The notes beneath the pieces are model-generated. The model made no database searches. It saw nothing but the letters and a program-made list of their open reading frames with translations, and was not told the DNA's origin. From Lycocorax pyrrhopterus obiensis (Eukaryota; Chordata; Aves; Passeriformes; Paradisaeidae): DNA of 64,000 nt. The stretch lies in NCBI GenBank assembly GCA_014706295.1, contig JACSVZ010000007.1:7419199-7483198 (forward strand). The letters are read 5' to 3'. This document shows positions 13,407 to 24,485 of this stretch, piece by piece; positions within the stretch are counted from its first letter, which is position 1; each line of letters begins with the position of its first letter. The position numbers were made by a program, and so were the translations under genes.

Positions 13407-13569
13407 TAATTCGTGGTCCTTCTACTTTTTGTTTGCCTCCTTTTAGACTGGCTATATGAGAATTCGTAATAGCTGTGTGCAGGCTACTCCTGTTCTCCTG
13501 AAAGAACAGATTTTTACATCTTGTTGAGCTGACACTTCTTGTGAACACCTAATTTTTTCCCTTCTACAG

Positions 13570-13753
13570 AGGAACTCAAGGAGAAGCTGCAGAAGTATGT
13601 TGATGAAGTGAATGCCCACAAGCCTGGTTTCATCAAGGTTGTCCGGCACAGCAAGCAGGAGGGGCTGATCCGGTCTCGGGTCAGCGGGTGGAGAGCAGCC
13701 ACAGCACCGGTCGTCGCTCTCTTTGATGCCCACGTGGAATTCAATGTGGGATG
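13570..13753 (+). CDS. GALNT18: GALNT18 exon A: catalytic domain with D-x-H metal motif
   Basis: An internal exon of a polypeptide GalNAc-transferase, the family that transfers GalNAc from UDP-GalNAc to Ser/Thr of proteins in the secretory pathway. The exon starts after tttctacag with two bases that finish a split codon (phase 1) and ends ATG|gtatgt with the first two bases of a Trp codon (phase 2); 184 bp. It reads EELKEKLQKYVDEVNAHKPG and continues through a Lys-Gln-Glu-Gly-Leu-Ile-Arg-Ser-Arg stretch typical of GALNTs to LFDAHVEFNVGW. Asp-Ala-His at 13725-13733 is the D-x-H motif that in this GT27 family binds the metal and UDP. The Val-Glu-Phe-Asn form after it, and the Val-Ser-Gly-Trp-Arg-Ala-Ala-Thr-Ala-Pro run before it, fit the T8/T9/T17/T18 subfamily, GALNT18 best. 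The paralogue call is from recollection of the human protein, without alignment. Confidence 0.92.
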
Positions 13754-14668
13754 GTATGTGCCTCCTTCAGTTTTTCTGAGCCAGGGACCTTTTCCAAGCA
13801 CTGGTGTTAATTTACTGACTGGCATTTCTCTTGCATGTGAAGGGTGAGTTAGCATTCCGAGCTTTTTAATGGAGATTCAGACATAATCATGGACACAGGC
13901 ATGAAAAATGTGTTTGTGCTGTGTAACGTGGTCTAGATCCATTTTTATAGTTTGAATTATCTCCTGATCTAATTACAGTGTATTTAAATTAAATTTAAAA
14001 ACTGCACATGAAAAACCTCCTCCACTAGCATAGCCCTTTTCCCAGGAGGGCGAATGTATCTTCTTTTCATTAAAAATATTATGTTTCTTTTATGTTCTGC
14101 AGTGTAAACAAAGAGGTGTTATTTTGGCCACTCTGCAAAAGTAAACATAACTAAAAGAATGTATTTGAACTTGTTCAGTCTGGATTTAATATCTCCCTTG
14201 CTTCTTAAGTAAAAATGATGGTAAAAAGGCAGGAGCTTCTGTCCCTAGGATAGATCTATTATTAACTCTGATCTTGATGTCCTTGATAATGTTGAGAGCC
14301 TGAAGTTGTCATTACTTGGTAGCAAGGGTATAAATGCTCTATGATATGCAGATCCTCATTTCTTCCATCCACCAGCTCAAATCGAGGTTAACAACAGGGC
14401 ATCCTAGAGAAAATATTGCAGTGTGTTATTTTGGGGCAAATCCTGCACTATCAAAACTCCATCTCAAAGCAGAGAGGGCTCTGAATGGGTAACAGCTTTA
14501 GACTTGGCTCTTTCTGAAAAATACAGCATAAGCTGCTATTTATTTGGTGGGTGGACTGAATAATCTTTAAAGGCCCCTTCCAACCCAAACTATTCTATGA
14601 TTTCCATCAGTGCTATGCTTTTATTGATGTAATCTTAACACTGTATTTCTTTTTTTTCTTTTTTTTAG
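13754..14668 (+). other. GALNT18: GALNT18 intron between exons A and B (915 bp)
   Basis: A phase-2 intron with donor gtatgt and a strong pyrimidine-rich acceptor, a T/C run of about 20 bases ending in ttag. A plausible branch site, cttaac, lies about 30 bases before the acceptor. The only recognised content is a CR1 3' tail at 14546-14602. This is the shortest intron in the window. Confidence 0.9.
14546..14602 (+). mobile_element. CR1 LINE 3' tail, sense, 66 bp before exon B
   Basis: The sequence gtgggtggactgaataatct, then ttaaaggccccttccaaccc, then aaactattctatgat matches the final bases of avian CR1, including the attctatgat tail. It is a severely 5'-truncated copy in the same orientation as the gene, and it sits between the intron body and the branch-site/pyrimidine region of the next acceptor. 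Confidence 0.75.
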
Positions 14669-14866
14669 GGCTGAACCAGTGCTCACCAGGATAAAAGAAA
14701 ACAGAAAAAGAGTAATTTCTCCATCATTCGATAACATTAAGTATGACAATTTTGAAATAGAGGAGTATCCCCTCTCAGCACAGGGGTTTGACTGGGAGCT
14801 GTGGTGCCGATATCTGAACCCTCCTAAGTCCTGGTGGAAACTGGAGAACACAACTGCTCCAATAAG
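14669..14866 (+). CDS. GALNT18: GALNT18 exon B: catalytic domain core
   Basis: 198 bp, entered in phase 2 with the G that completes the Trp codon and left in phase 2 (AAG|gtaatg). The translation opens AEPVLTRIKENRKRVISPSF and continues through Asn-Phe-Glu-Ile-Glu-Glu-Tyr-Pro-Leu and Gly-Phe-Asp-Trp-Glu-Leu-Trp-Cys-Arg-Tyr to a Trp-Trp-Lys-Leu-Glu-Asn segment. In GALNTs this block lies between the D-x-H motif and the substrate-binding loop; the G-F-x-W-x-L pattern is a family hallmark. Asn-Thr-Thr near 14848-14856 is an N-glycosylation sequon. Because both flanking introns are phase 2 and the length is a multiple of three, skipping this exon would keep the frame but delete part of the active-site fold. 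Confidence 0.92.
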
Positions 14867-15015
14867 GTAATGGTGGCCTAAATGAGAGTGTCACTGGCAG
14901 TGCTCTCGTAGGTGTGGCAGGGGCTGATAGGTTTTACTGACTGTAAAGTTAAAGTACTTAAATGTCCTTGAGCTGTCCTCTTCACCTTTGTCCTTGACCC
15001 CCACACAGTCATGAA

Positions 15016-15084
15016 GAAAACTCTTGTTTTCAGTAGATCTTTTTAAAGATTTTTAAAGGAAACTCTTGTAGATCTTCTTAAATA
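15016..15084 (+). repeat. Imperfect tandem duplication, unit about 35 bp
   Basis: The string aaactcttgt followed by tagatcttttttaaa-like sequence occurs twice in succession: first copy gaaaactcttgttttcagta followed by gatctttttaaag, second copy ggaaactcttgtagatcttc followed by ttaaatagg. The copies differ by a short gap and a few substitutions. It looks like a local slippage or repair duplication, not a mobile element. Confidence 0.65.
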
Positions 15085-15829
15085 GGTTTCCTGCCAAAGT
15101 GGAGTGGTAGGCAGGGCTGCTCAGCAGCACTGCTTTCTCCAAACGTGTTGCCTGCTAATTTAGTGCTAACGGGCCGGAAATGGAATTGTTTTTGCAGATA
15201 CATTATATAAACAGAGCTGATCTGACAGCTGTATTCTTTATAATGCTGTCACACAGCTTCACAGCTGTGCTGTGTCCTGGGAGTTAACGTTTGGTCACTG
15301 ACACTGTGAGCAAAGGGTGTATTGGATCCTTGCTTTGGGACAATCTGGGTCTGTGCTTTCTTATCACGTCTAGAGTGTTGTTAGGCTGGTTCAGAACAAT
15401 TCCTTTGTCTCAGGGAGGGGAGTAGTTGCCTCTGAACCCACTCAGCAGCTCTGCTGAGATTCCAGGCCTTTCTTGTAGATATGCATTCATTCCAAGGAGG
15501 CCACTGGTACCTGTGCTCTAGCTCCCTGCAGAAAGAAAGTGTGAACACTGTTTTCACCAGCTGAAAAGCAGAACCTCAAATAGCACTGGCAGCTGTTTTT
15601 CATCCCATAGCTCTGTCTTTACGGGCAGGCACTTCTCTGAGGTTCTGTCAGCTTAACACACTCTGAACTGCACTGACCCGTGAACAGGACCGAGAATTGG
15701 AAAGCAGGAGATAAAAATTAACAGGTTTGCCACAGACACATGTAAAAAGGGGTGATAATTTCCGCATCATTAGAAATAGTTATTGCTCTTAATGAACTCT
15801 GTTAACGCTGTAAAAACATTTCTGTGAAG

Positions 15830-16222
15830 ACAGGCTGAGAGAGTTGGGGTTGTTCAGCCTGGAGAAGAAAAGGCTCCAGGAGATTTATAGCACCTTCCAG
15901 TACCTAATGGGTGGTTCCAAGAAAGGTGGTAAGGCACAAAGGAGGTAGAGAGAGAATAAATGGGAATGGCCTTAAACTGACAGAGAGCAGGATTAGATTA
16001 GATATTAGGAAGAAGTTCTTTGCTGTGAGTGTGGTGAGGCACTGGAACAGGTTGTCCAGGGCAGTGGTAGATGCCTCATCCCTGGAAATGTTCAAGGCCA
16101 GGCTGGATGAGGTTCTGAGAACCCTGATCTATTTGAAGATGTGCCTGCCCATGGCCTGGGTTTGGAATGTGAGATGATCTTTAAAGCCTCTTCCAGCCCA
16201 AGCCATTCTATGATCCTATGAT
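15830..16222 (+). mobile_element. CR1 LINE 3' end with terminal repeat tail
   Basis: A 5'-truncated CR1 retroposon in the same orientation as GALNT18. Blocks in order: gttcagcctggagaagaaaa, ggctccaggagatttatagc, a coding stretch giving RLDIRKKFFAVSVVRHWNRL (end of the CR1 reverse-transcriptase ORF, around 15985-16060), ccaggctggatgaggttctg, gatctttaaagcctcttcca, and the tail attctatgatcctatgatt. The tail shows two partial copies of the CR1 terminal octamer repeat. Indels disrupt the upstream reading frame, so the copy is dead. A 5' truncation with intact 3' tail is the normal CR1 insertion form. Confidence 0.88.
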
Positions 16223-17675
16223 TAATTATATAGATTAATTATTATGATGACTTTTAAAATTAAAAGTATTTAAACACAGAATAAAGAGCAAATCTACTTT
16301 TCCATTTTACCCCCAAACTGTTCTATATGAGGGCCAGGGAGTGAGTGTCCTTTATGAATACTGGATGTTAAGGTTTGTTCCCTAGCCCTTTCCCTGGCAC
16401 ATTTTTTTAATTCAGTGCAATATGCTGCATGTGTGTGTTGAATAATTAAAACAAACACACCAACAAACAAAGCCATGTGTATTGATGGATGGTTTCTATC
16501 ATACCTCCATTATGCTTTTAGAATTATAGCAGAGGGGGAAGAGGTGCTCTGAGAAATACTTAAAAACAACAACAAAAGCAAAAGTACCTTGTCATAAGAA
16601 GCATAACTTTTGTATTGATTTTAACTGCTATTTTCCTCACTAACAAATACATCAGAAACAGTCTTTCATTGTTATGAAGTGGGTGCTATAGCACTTACGG
16701 GCATTAATATATAGATTTCTGTAGCATTGTACAATTTGTGATTAAGACAGCCTATAATCTGTTTGAAAGCAGATGTGTACACTAGCTGTAGGTTGAGCAT
16801 TCTCAATAAAAGCAGGGTGATTTCCCCTGTACTGCTAATTAATATCCTGTCGTTACCAGAGTGCCTGATACCAGCATAGTAATCAGAAAAAGACATTTTT
16901 ATTTCTTGCCATTGTGGATTATAAGGTAGGGGGAAAATGAAAAGGCTAAATGACTCTGTATCCTTCTCCACTACATCTCATAAAGGTAAAATTGTACCCT
17001 CTGTGGCTGAACTCTTACCTTATTAAAATTGGATCTGTATAGTAAAACTGGTTGGTTCAGACTATGACATAAATAGAGCTTTATCCAGTAAAGATATGTG
17101 ACGTGTTTAAATTTGGCTCAGGACAATGGACTGATGTTACTCTGTGCTGGCAAAGGCAGTCTTTTCTTGATTCTGTATTAAAAAACCTTATCTGGATGGT
17201 CCTATTCAAGAAATAATCTCTTTTTTTACATAAACTTACAGACACAAGTTTTTTAGCTCTAGCCAAACCTGGCTTCTGGCTAAACACACAGAACTGTGCA
17301 TCAGTGGTATCGTCTGCAATTGTCACAGACAAGAGACTTGAGGACTTAGCAAGGACAGAGGCTACACTGGCTGGTGCCTCAGAACCAAAACTGGGGCTCC
17401 TGGATCTTGCACTGTTAGCACTGAAATCCTACCTCCTCTGGTGAATATTTATGTCCAGTAATTTGACTCTATTTTCCTTCAGTGGTGCTTATTTCACTTT
17501 AGAGTTAAGAATATTAGAAAGCAAGGCTAAATAAATCTGTTTGAGAAATACATCCTTAAGAATCTTTTTTGCTGCACCATTTTATCCAGCAATTATAAAT
17601 ATAATATGTGTCTGAATAATACAATTCTTCATGATTTATCTGCTAATTTTGGTTGCTGCTGGTTTATTCTTCCAG

Positions 17676-17790
17676 AAGTCCTGCATTGATTGGATGCTTC
17701 ATAGTAGATAGAGAATACTTCCAAGAGATTGGATTACTGGATGAAGGCATGGAAGTATATGGAGGAGAGAATGTGGAGCTTGGAATCAGG
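17676..17790 (+). CDS. GALNT18: GALNT18 exon C: substrate-loop GGEN motif
   Basis: 115 bp. It begins after ttcttccag with the A that completes an Arg codon (phase 2) and ends ATCAGG|gtaagg in phase 0. The translation opens SPALIGCFIVDREYFQEIGL and continues LDEGMEVYGGENVELGIR. Gly-Gly-Glu-Asn at 17761-17772 is the conserved catalytic-loop motif. The residue just before it, Tyr at 17758-17760, stands where most active GALNTs have Trp (W-G-G-E). This Trp-to-Tyr change is characteristic of the subfamily containing GALNT8, 9, 17 and 18, members of which show weak or no transferase activity on standard peptides. The Gly-Cys-Phe in place of the usual Ala-Gly-Gly-Leu-Phe also fits this subfamily. 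Confidence 0.93.
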
Positions 17791-19344
17791 GTAAGGAAAA
17801 TAATTAGCCAGTAGTGGTGGCTTACATTTAAAATACGGCTTGCTTCTTATTGCAAGGGGAAAGCAGTCAAAAACATATGGATGATGGCCTGAAAAGAAGA
17901 TCCACAGCTCTGCAGACATGTAAATAAATTTGATGAGAGAGGGGGGGACAAAGAGCAAAAGCTGTCTTTACAGAACTTAATCTGGGGCAAGGATAGAAGC
18001 ACAGAATTTAGGATTGTTCTTTCACTCAGGTAACAGTGCTAGAATTTTGCAGAGTTGATAGCTAAAACTCCCTGCTTACCCGTGATCCCAGACTAGGTAA
18101 GGAGAGTTTCTCACGGGTGTGATGGGAAAAACCTTTCTGTATTACTTGATTTATTTAAATTAGGAAAATCACTGCGGAGCGAAGTGGAATACAGAGGCAT
18201 TTATGCTGCTTTCCAGAGGGAAGGGAATTAAGATATTCATAAAGTGCATAAGTGCACATATTTTCTTTTTTCATCAAATACTCTTCACCTGTTTACTGTA
18301 GTGCAGTATTGTGTGTGGTTTGTGTACTTCTTTCTGTATCTCTTCACAGCTAAATACCTTTCTGAAAATACAGTGATGTTCTCTCTGAGAATCTCTCAGG
18401 TTTTTGATAACAAAGGAATTTTTAGGTAGATAATGGTAATGAAAAATGGTGTGGTGTGTTATAAAATTAAATTCTGAACCTTGAAACATTAGTGGAAGGC
18501 AGCATTGTGATTTGTGCCTTTTAGTGGCCAGAATAAAAGCATACTGTTGTACAATAGCAAAAAAAAGGAACTTACTGTAAGAATATAGAATTCTCTCCTG
18601 AGACTGCAAGATATAACAAAAAATACTTATTTTTACTTCTGGTTTCTTGAAATTCTTTTTTCTTCCACCTGTCAGGGATAGAGAGTTATTTCAGCACGAG
18701 TGAAGCACAGACCCCCTTTCAGCTACACTAGAGCACTTTTTTAAGGAAAGGGAGAGAGAAATGCAAGAGTGCTTCTTGTAATAACACCATTCTTCTCACT
18801 GTGAGGGCCAGAGAGCTGCCTTCTGTTCCCAAAAACTTATTTTGCAGCTCAGTGTTGCGATGAGTTGAAAATTAACGTCACTTTGATTTTTCTGTTCTTT
18901 TTTCAACTGACAAAAAACTATTGTTTCCTCGTGAGTGCGAGGAGTGTTCTCTCGGTTTGCATCATGAGATGTACCCGGTCTGGGGAGCTGATTGTTGATG
19001 TGTTGATAGACAAGACCAGAGAGACACAAATCTCTGCATAATTGAAACTTGGGAGTAGACTGGATCACTGGAATAAGGCCTGACACTGCTCTGATTTCCT
19101 TCTGGCTTTTTGTCTGTCTCCAGGGAAGCAGTGCCTGACCTACATAAGATACTTTCATCTGTAACAGATTGTAGTGTGCAAGGTAGCATAATATATGCTG
19201 CCTTATCTGCCTTTATGCTGGCTTGGATCTGTGTTCCTGGCTATATGAAAACAAATTATGGAGCTGTAATAAACAGATTTTTTTAGCAGTTTATTACCAG
19301 CTCTTCTCAGAATCCTGAGTGTGTCCCAGATCATACAAGGATGA

Positions 19345-19545
19345 GATTGAGGGGGAGACCTCATTGTGGTCTTCAGCATCTTCATGAGGGGAGGTGGAGG
19401 GGCAGGCACTGATCTCTTCACTCTGGTGACCAGTGGCAGGACTCGAGGGACTGGCCTGAAGTTGTGTCACAGGAGGTTTGGGTTGTTGGATATCAGGAAA
19501 AGGTTTTTCACCCAGAGGGTGGTTGGGCACTGGAACATCTCTAGA
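19345..19545 (+). mobile_element. CR1 LINE internal fragment (RT C-terminal region)
   Basis: Similar in sequence and order to CR1: acctcattgtggtcttcagc, atcttcatgaggggaggtgg, aggggcaggcactgatctct, ggcctgaagttgtgtcacag and ggatatcaggaaaaggtttt, then ggttgggcactggaaca. The encoded stretch around 19450-19540 reads as the LDIRKRFF...VVGHWN motif of the CR1 ORF. Both ends are truncated and the typical 3' tail is missing, so the copy was either cut by later deletion or its end has decayed. Confidence 0.78.
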
Positions 19546-21154
19546 TTACTTGTGTCGCTTTCAACTGTGTGGCCAGTGATGAATCATTTAATCAAAATAG
19601 TCACTGTTCTACAAAAACTAAATTATAATTACAGTATTAGTGCAATAGATAATGTTTCCATTTTAAAATGCTGCTCTCCAATCTATGACTACATATTACT
19701 CACTGTACCTCATCTTTCATTGCTGTTTTCCTTTTTTGAAGAAGTGTCTAGATTTTTCTAGTATTCTGCTGCGTGATAAGCATTATCATGCAGGATAATG
19801 GGCAAGCAGACCTCGTGTGCCCAAACTGGCCTGCTAGGGAAATCTTATGCATAAGCCTGTAATAGCAAACATCTAGAGGAACTGGAGAGTTTATTTTTCA
19901 CTGCAGAAAGAGCAGCAGGTGTTAGGATCATTAGAGCTACCTGTTTATCTTAAACGTGGTAAGTAGAACATGGTCCTGTGTCCCTGTATTGCTGATTCTG
20001 TTCCTAAGGATGTAAAGCTGCTACAAACCAAACTACTGTGAGGAATTAGACCCTGGCAAAATGGAGACTTTTCCCACTATCCTCACCCAGGAGTTATTTT
20101 TGTCACCTCATCATCTGCACAAATATCTGGTTATTTGTGTTATATGAGTGCAAGAAAATCCCCAGCTATTGGAAACTGTATTTGAAATATCCATTGTTGG
20201 TAAACCATAACAAGCCACAGAAAATAGGACTTTGGAGGATTATTCTCTTGATTCTGAAGAATTTGTTTCACTACTCAGCTCTGTTGGTCTCTGATTTGGA
20301 ATATTATTTTAACTTCTAAGATTTTTACCCTTGTCTGTGGCTTTGTAACAGCATTTGTAAAATATTAAGCATATATTATTAAATAAATATTAATAGAGAT
20401 CTGTTGCCTTGAGCTAGAAGCTGACAGATGAGTTCAAAACACAAATGCATTTGATTCTTAGAAGAAACACTTTATTTACTCCTCGAGCAAACATTCTCTT
20501 GCAAAGCTATTTATTTGCCCCATAAGACAAAAAAGGCAGGCTGGTTGATGCAGAACTTGATAGAATCCTCTCTGAGCAGCTCAATCACTTTAACTGGGAT
20601 TTTTGATAGATTCATTTACTGTGAAGCAGCATCATATTTGTAAATTTGCGTTAGGATGAGTGATGCTTCTTCTTGGTTTATGTTCAATCAATCCCAATTG
20701 AATGGACTTAAGTGTGCTTTTAAGGGACCAGATTGCATTTGGAGGGCAAATTGGAATTACATTCTTATCCATGTGACCAATCAGGAACTGTGTTGTTAAC
20801 TGCCTTACAGTGGAAAAAGAATCTGAGTGTGAGGCTGCTGTTTCTCACTGTCATTTGGGCTCTGCTTTTGGGTTGTGCCTGCACAAGCAGTACTTGTGGC
20901 CATGGAAGACCCTACACATCCTTTGCAATCAATTGGATGCAATCAGTCAGATTCAGGATGGTTCAAATCTAGTTTGCAATAGGCTTCTTAAAGGCCTCTT
21001 CCAATTCCTACTGAAGTCAGCAGAAGATTTTCTATCAAAAGCAAGCCTGTAGCAAAGCAATCCTTTTGTCTTTTAAAGCAGCCTACATGCTTAATAAAGC
21101 TCCCAAATATCTGTTACGAGAAATTATTTGTACCACTTTTAGGGATGCCTTAAC

Positions 21155-21236
21155 AAATACTCAGTGATTTGCCTCAGGTCCCAGACTAAGTCATCATCAG
21201 AGTCAAGGGAATGCAAGCCCAGGCTTTGACTTAGAG
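21155..21236 (-). mobile_element. MIR-like SINE fragment, antisense
   Basis: Plus-strand sequence cagtgatttgcctcaggtcc, cagactaagtcatcatcaga, gtcaagggaatgcaagccca resembles the reverse complement of the MIR core (gtgacttgcccaaggtcac, then a gcaagt/gagctgg stretch, then aaccca). Degenerate and short; L2 or another old repeat with a similar core is an alternative. Confidence 0.45.
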
Positions 21237-22259
21237 TAATTCTGTCTGTCACAAAGACTTTGTGCTTGCAGACAAATTCGTGTTCACAAGGATATAATGG
21301 CCCTGTTAAGTGGATAAGAGGAAATTTTATTAGAAAGTAAAAGCTCTTTAAAGGAAGAGGACTGGGTCCTGATCCCACTAAATGGTATATCAGGACTTTA
21401 CATCAGCTGAACCAGGAGGAAAATTACATTTATAGTTAGACTGAGTATGGCATGCTACTTTTGTACAGTATATTGCTGTAGTGAAATTAATTGCTTCATT
21501 TCTTGTTAGTCTGGTGGTTTGTCTGCAGACCTTATGTGAATTTGATGCTCCTGCTGTTGGTGGAGAACTAGAGGAATGCAGTTAATGAATAGAGATTATA
21601 ACTATGATATGGAGAAATGAGTTATTTGAGCAGAAAATAGTCCCGGTGTTCTTTGGGGTATTTACCATACATTAAGGTCCCTCTGTGGCAGAGCAAGCAG
21701 ATGTGAAGTCTATCATGCCTCTCTCTGGTCTATTGGTTTTTAAATTCCAGAACTTACTTCTGTTATTTGTTTGGGGGTGGGTCTTGTTTTGTTGTTTGTT
21801 TGGGGTTTTTTAATGTGTTTGTCTCTTCACTATCTTGTTTTTTCTTTAGCCTCCCCCCACATGTACTTCTGGGATCATGATTTTTCATTGCCAGTTAGTT
21901 AAGTGAGTCTCTCCCATTTGGTGCATAGGAACTGATGGCTGCTTACATGTTCCAGCCATTTCCAATCCACAGTGTTTGTGCATCCCAATTGTTTCTCACC
22001 TGAGATCTTTCTTATAATATTGCCCTTGCAATAGTGTTCTTTTTGTTAATCACAAACAAGTGAAGATATTTACACTTGCCCCAAAATCTCCATATTTATT
22101 TGGAAACAATTTGCCCTTTTTCCTTTTTCCCTAGAAGTTTCCAGCAATTTTAACTGTCAGTGTTCCTATAAACAGGAACAGGCCATAAATTACATGAAAC
22201 TGAATATATTGCATGTAAATAGATGTCTGATTTTATTAAGGAAAGCCTTTGCACAGTGA

Positions 22260-22540
22260 TCCTGGGCATGGCTGGGGTGGTGATAATTTTGTTCCTAGTA
22301 GCCAGTGCAGTGTTTTTGGATTTAGGATGAGAATAGTGTTAAACCACACCAACAGTGTTCAAGCTCGAGTGTAGTTCCACAGCACAGAGGCTCCCACTGG
22401 GTTACATTTCCTTCTTCTCCATGCCTTGCTCTTGTTCTCACTCTTGCAGCAGCTCTCCAGTGCTCTGGCCCTGCCAGCACAGTGGTCTGCCCACACCTGC
22501 TGCCTCTGTACACCTCTGTTTCAGTAACCTTTTTTAATTT
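22260..22540 (+). mobile_element. Endogenous retrovirus LTR fragment (ERVL-like, probable)
   Basis: The run ggcatggctggggtggtgat, aattttgttcctagtagcca, gtgcagtgtttttggattta, ggatgagaatagtgtt closely follows a common avian ERV LTR in which a taattttcttcatagtagc block precedes ttttggattt and a gataacac stretch. The downstream ccatgccttgctc and pyrimidine-rich part could be the continuation. No internal viral genes, primer-binding site or second LTR are visible nearby, so this is a solo or truncated LTR. The family assignment is from recollection. The 3' border is uncertain; a T-rich run at about 22533-22550 follows. Confidence 0.5.
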
Positions 22541-24485
22541 TTTTTTTTTAATGCAGGGTTAATTTTAATGTAAATCAGTTTGTGATTTACTGTGCTGCCT
22601 CACAAACTGTTTTGTTAGGCAGATTGACAGGCTGATGTGCCACGAGGAAGAAATGACTGGAAATGAACAAAGAAAGTGAGGGGATTTTTCACCAAGCTGC
22701 TGTGTTGTGGAGCTGTTTGCATGGAGAGGGAGCAGTGGGATGTGTCCTGTGTGCCTGGTGACCCTTTCTGTCCTTGCTGCTGGGTCTCCCTTCGTGGCAC
22801 TTCAGTGAGCAATGTAGATCTTCCCTAAATACACCTCAGGAAAATGAATCAAGACCTTCCCTGTTCTTGCACTTGCAGTTATCATCACTTGTTGTAGTCT
22901 TAAAGCCATGTTTTTAGCTTGTTTTCAGTAAGAAGGCCAATATCGTTTGCCACTAGGGAATGATTTGCTGTACAGAAAACATCCTTAGTACGTGATCACA
23001 AGTGCTCTTCAACAGTATTAGGTTGGTGATGTGCAAATGCAAAGGGCTGAGAAGTGGGAAAATAGAAATATTTTTACTTGTTACTCTTAGATAACTTCTA
23101 AATACTGCTTTTTAAGGTAATGATTTCTCTTTAACTTTGCATTAAAGCGTTAAATAGAGAGAAGTCTATTTTGCTTTATCCATTTTGTGGATTAAGAGGA
23201 GGCTATTTCTAAACTGAAGCCTGCAAGAAAAAAAATTATAAAGATTGACCAAATGTTACTTCTTGCAAGATGTAGCCAATGGTTTTCATAGCCCACACTT
23301 TCACCAAGATAAAAACAATTCCTTAGCAGTGCAAGTATGGCATAAGCACTTGCCTAGCACCCTGTGTAACCAGCAGTGTCTTATCAGTGTGCACAGGATT
23401 ATTCCTAAGGTTAATTTTGTTTTGCAAACTATCTGACTGTGTTAACAATCTGAATCCCAAGAGGACACAGACTAAAATTCTCTATTTACAGGGTTGTAGT
23501 TCCAACAGGTTAAAAAAGAAAGGCTCTGTCGAGAATAGAATAAGGAATTGTCATGCCTCCAAATTCTGCCATGACATTATCAGAAACTGGCTTTTTTTGA
23601 CTTGTTCTGGTTTCAGTCACTCCTACATTGGAATAATTGTTTTTCCCCCCGTTTTGCCCATGAATGCCTCAGCAGGTAACCAGCAGCAGCTACAGCATGT
23701 GTAATTATACATTACCAGTGAACAATTTTTTGTTTCTGCTATTTCTGGGGAGAGAACATTTTATTAGCTGCTCCCACAGGAAAGGAAAGTATTACAGCAG
23801 CAGCTAATACATGGCATTGCTGTGCCCTACAAGGAAGGACAACGAGGCACTTGGAGATTTCTCACAAATGTTTTTTCACCAACTGTGCCTGTGTGGTTGC
23901 ACATTACCAACTGGGAAGTAATATAGATATCTTGATGTTTTATGAGAGGAAATTGTTGTTTATAGTGGTATGGGAAGAAGTAAAACATTTTAAGTCAATA
24001 TACAATTACAAATCAATGGACTCAGGTGAGATGCAAATTAATTAGTGCATTATTAGCCTCATGTTTAATGCCTTTCTGCACTTTCAAGTCATGGCACAAT
24101 GTCACTGCCATTGTACATGCTGGTATTACGAGTCTTCATGGCCTAAGATGGGAAGATTCCATATTTGTTGCTTATCTCTAGAACTTAATTTCGTTGAGTG
24201 TTTTTAGTATTTCAAGACTGATTCAGTAATTTAATAAAGATTAGAGGAAGGCCAGTGTGGGAGAGCAAGGAATTGTTATGGTGGTACGAAAGTGAGTAGA
24301 TGACTGAGATGGATTCACCAGGATGGATCCAGCATGTTCAGGTCAGAGGTGTGAAGGCCAGGTACCTTTACATGTGTGACAGCACCTTGTGTTGTAAGTC
24401 AAGCAAGTGAGGCAAAAAAGCCTGGCTGAGCAAGGAATCTATGGAGCTGTTGCCTCAGTCTTTAATAATACTGATAGAACTTGGG

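Larger units (their letters stand above)
1..13569 (+). other. GALNT18: GALNT18 intron, 3' portion (5' end outside window)
   Basis: Non-coding stretch ending in the splice acceptor tttctacag before the first visible GALNT18 exon, so the upstream intron is at least 13.6 kb. I looked for the preceding exon, which in this family should end in an acidic Val-Asp-Asp type stretch just before a Glu-Glu-Leu-Lys sequence, and did not find it. Contents recognised: a short CR1 tail near 5.45 kb, a MIR-like SINE near 7.0-7.2 kb, an antisense CR1 piece next to a MIR-like piece at 12.6-12.7 kb, and simple repeats near 2.6, 7.85, 8.2 and 13.4 kb. Short open frames here (the longest is 166 codons, minus strand, 6474-6974) show no known domain and overlap frames on the other strand, so I treat them as chance. 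Confidence 0.8.
14867..17675 (+). other. GALNT18: GALNT18 intron between exons B and C (2809 bp)
   Basis: A phase-2 intron, donor gtaatg, acceptor ttcttccag. It contains a diverged direct duplication at about 15016-15084 and one good CR1 3' fragment at 15830-16222. The remainder is unremarkable AT-rich unique sequence, and the 60-100 codon open frames in it have no recognisable homology. Confidence 0.9.

Noticed and set aside
13754..13847. Extension of the exon A frame into the intron
   Set aside because: The conserved Trp codon is completed only by splicing to 14669. The in-frame extension has no family similarity.
20925..21010. cttcttaaaggcctcttcca as a possible CR1 tail
   Set aside because: Only one block resembles CR1 and the expected preceding and terminal motifs are missing.
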